A DNA stretch of 7,128 nt from Candidatus Woesearchaeota archaeon (GTDB lineage: Archaea; Nanobdellota; Nanobdellia; Woesearchaeales; JAFCFN01). The notes under the pieces were generated by a model. It worked only from the letters and a program-made list of their open reading frames with translations. It did no database searches and had not been told where the DNA came from. The DNA is taken from the NCBI GenBank assembly GCA_017609245.1, contig JAFCEI010000053.1, positions 1 to 7,128 of the forward strand. Direction: 5' to 3'. Numbering within the stretch: position 1 is the stretch's first letter; each line of letters begins with the position of its first letter. Position numbers and translations under genes: made by a program. Shown piece by piece: positions 6,576 through 7,128 of the stretch.

Positions 6576-7128
6576 ATGAAACTCAGTGATGCTATCAAAA
6601 AAAGAAGGTCAGTAAGAAAATTCTTAGATAAAGAGGTTGAGTGGGACAAGATAAGCGAGATACTGGATTCTGCAAGATATGCTCCTTCTGCTGGCAATAT
6701 CCAGGACTGGAGATTTATTGTTGTGACTGATGAAGACAAGATTGGTAAATTAGCTGATGCTGCTCTTGGGCAGAGCTTTATTTCACATGCACCTGTTGTG
6801 ATTGTTGTTTGTTCTGATATTGAGAAGATCAAGAGAGCTTATGGCTTAAGAGGAGAGCACCTGTATTCTATTCAGGATTGTGCTGCAGCTGTGCAGAACA
6901 TGTTTTTGACAGCAACTGATCTGGGGTTGGGCATGGCCTGGGTTGGGGCTTTTGATGAGGCCAAAGTCAAAAGGGTTTTGTCAATACCTGCAACAGCCAG
7001 GCCCCAGGTTATCCTGCCTGTTGGTTATGCTCATGAAACCCCTTCTATGGCTCCACGGCAGGAACTGGAAACATTTGTATTTTTTGAGAGCTATGGCAAC
7101 AGGATAAAGGATGTTGAAGCTGTGAAAG
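6576..7128 (+). CDS. Nitroreductase-family FMN oxidoreductase (3' end cut by window)
   Basis: An open frame from ATG 6576 reads 184 codons to the window edge without a stop. It is an FMN-dependent NAD(P)H oxidoreductase of the nitroreductase fold, normally a cytoplasmic dimer of 170-190 aa, so only a few residues and the stop are probably missing. Family marks are the N-terminal RRSVRKF (10-16, FMN phosphate contact), YAPSAGNIQDW (35-45), IQDCAAAVQNMFLTATDLGLG (99-119), AWVGAF (121-126) and LPVGYAHETP (147-156), followed by the usual PR.E (160-163). The segment PRQELETFVFF then ESYG resembles the family's C-terminal tail. The natural substrate cannot be told: members reduce nitro compounds, quinones, flavins or act in cofactor chemistry. 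It is divergent from the ligase with 41 bases between the ATGs and probably has a leaderless message. Confidence 0.92.
   Translation, partial: MKLSDAIKKRRSVRKFLDKEVEWDKISEILDSARYAPSAGNIQDWRFIVVTDEDKIGKLADAALGQSFISHAPVVIVVCSDIEKIKRAYGLRGEHLYSIQDCAAAVQNMFLTATDLGLGMAWVGAFDEAKVKRVLSIPATARPQVILPVGYAHETPSMAPRQELETFVFFESYGNRIKDVEAVK

Noticed and set aside
6512..6832. A 106-codon minus-strand open frame crossing the ligase start and the nitroreductase gene
   Set aside because: It overlaps two well-supported genes and the divergent promoter, and its protein has no family resemblance.
1..7128. CRISPR arrays, tRNA/rRNA genes, insertion sequences or long repeats
   Set aside because: Reading both strands showed no regularly spaced direct repeats, no terminal inverted repeats or transposase, and no RNA-gene-like stretch. 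Nearly all bases are accounted for by protein genes.

Overview
The window looks like DNA from an archaeon, probably a small-genome DPANN type (Woesearchaeota/Pacearchaeota-like; this placement is inference). The support is an archaeal-type ATP-dependent DNA ligase with all its nucleotidyltransferase motifs, two TATA boxes placed exactly 24-31 bases upstream of ATG codons (leaderless promoters), a SlyD-like short FKBP as found in many archaea, and T-tract termination instead of hairpins. The DNA is AT-rich and tightly packed. Almost every base is coding, and there is no gene-free stretch over 300 bases.

Layout. On the + strand at the left end is an FKBP-type prolyl isomerase (56-493), ending in a double T-tract. 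Converging on it is a block of five minus-strand genes. In transcription order (right to left) these are ATP-dependent DNA ligase (6534-4630), a small SAM-dependent methyltransferase (4633-4130), a membrane-anchored FecR-domain protein (4098-3292), a CHASE2-domain class III adenylate cyclase (3292-1595) and an alpha/alpha-toroid, glycosidase-like protein (1598-507). Ligase and methyltransferase overlap by 4 bases (ATGA), FecR and cyclase by 1 base (TAATG), and cyclase and toroid protein by 4 bases (ATGA). A 31-base gap before fecR carries its own TATA-like element at the leaderless position, so the block probably splits into a housekeeping pair and a three-gene sensory unit. At the right end a nitroreductase-family gene (6576 to the window edge, incomplete) runs divergently from the ligase. 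Only 41 bases separate the two ATGs, and both core promoters lie inside that space.

How the genes may work together. The FecR protein and the CHASE2 domain would both sit outside the cell membrane and the cyclase domain inside, so the unit reads as a surface-sensing cAMP module. FecR/CHASE2/cyclase associations are familiar in bacteria but unexpected in an archaeon. The coupled toroid protein may act on or respond to a carbohydrate, but its activity cannot be read from the sequence. The most notable points are this cAMP module, a CxxC-X9-CxxC zinc-ribbon-like insertion in the DNA ligase, the interleaved divergent leaderless promoters, and the FKBP gene's lack of a well-placed canonical start codon.
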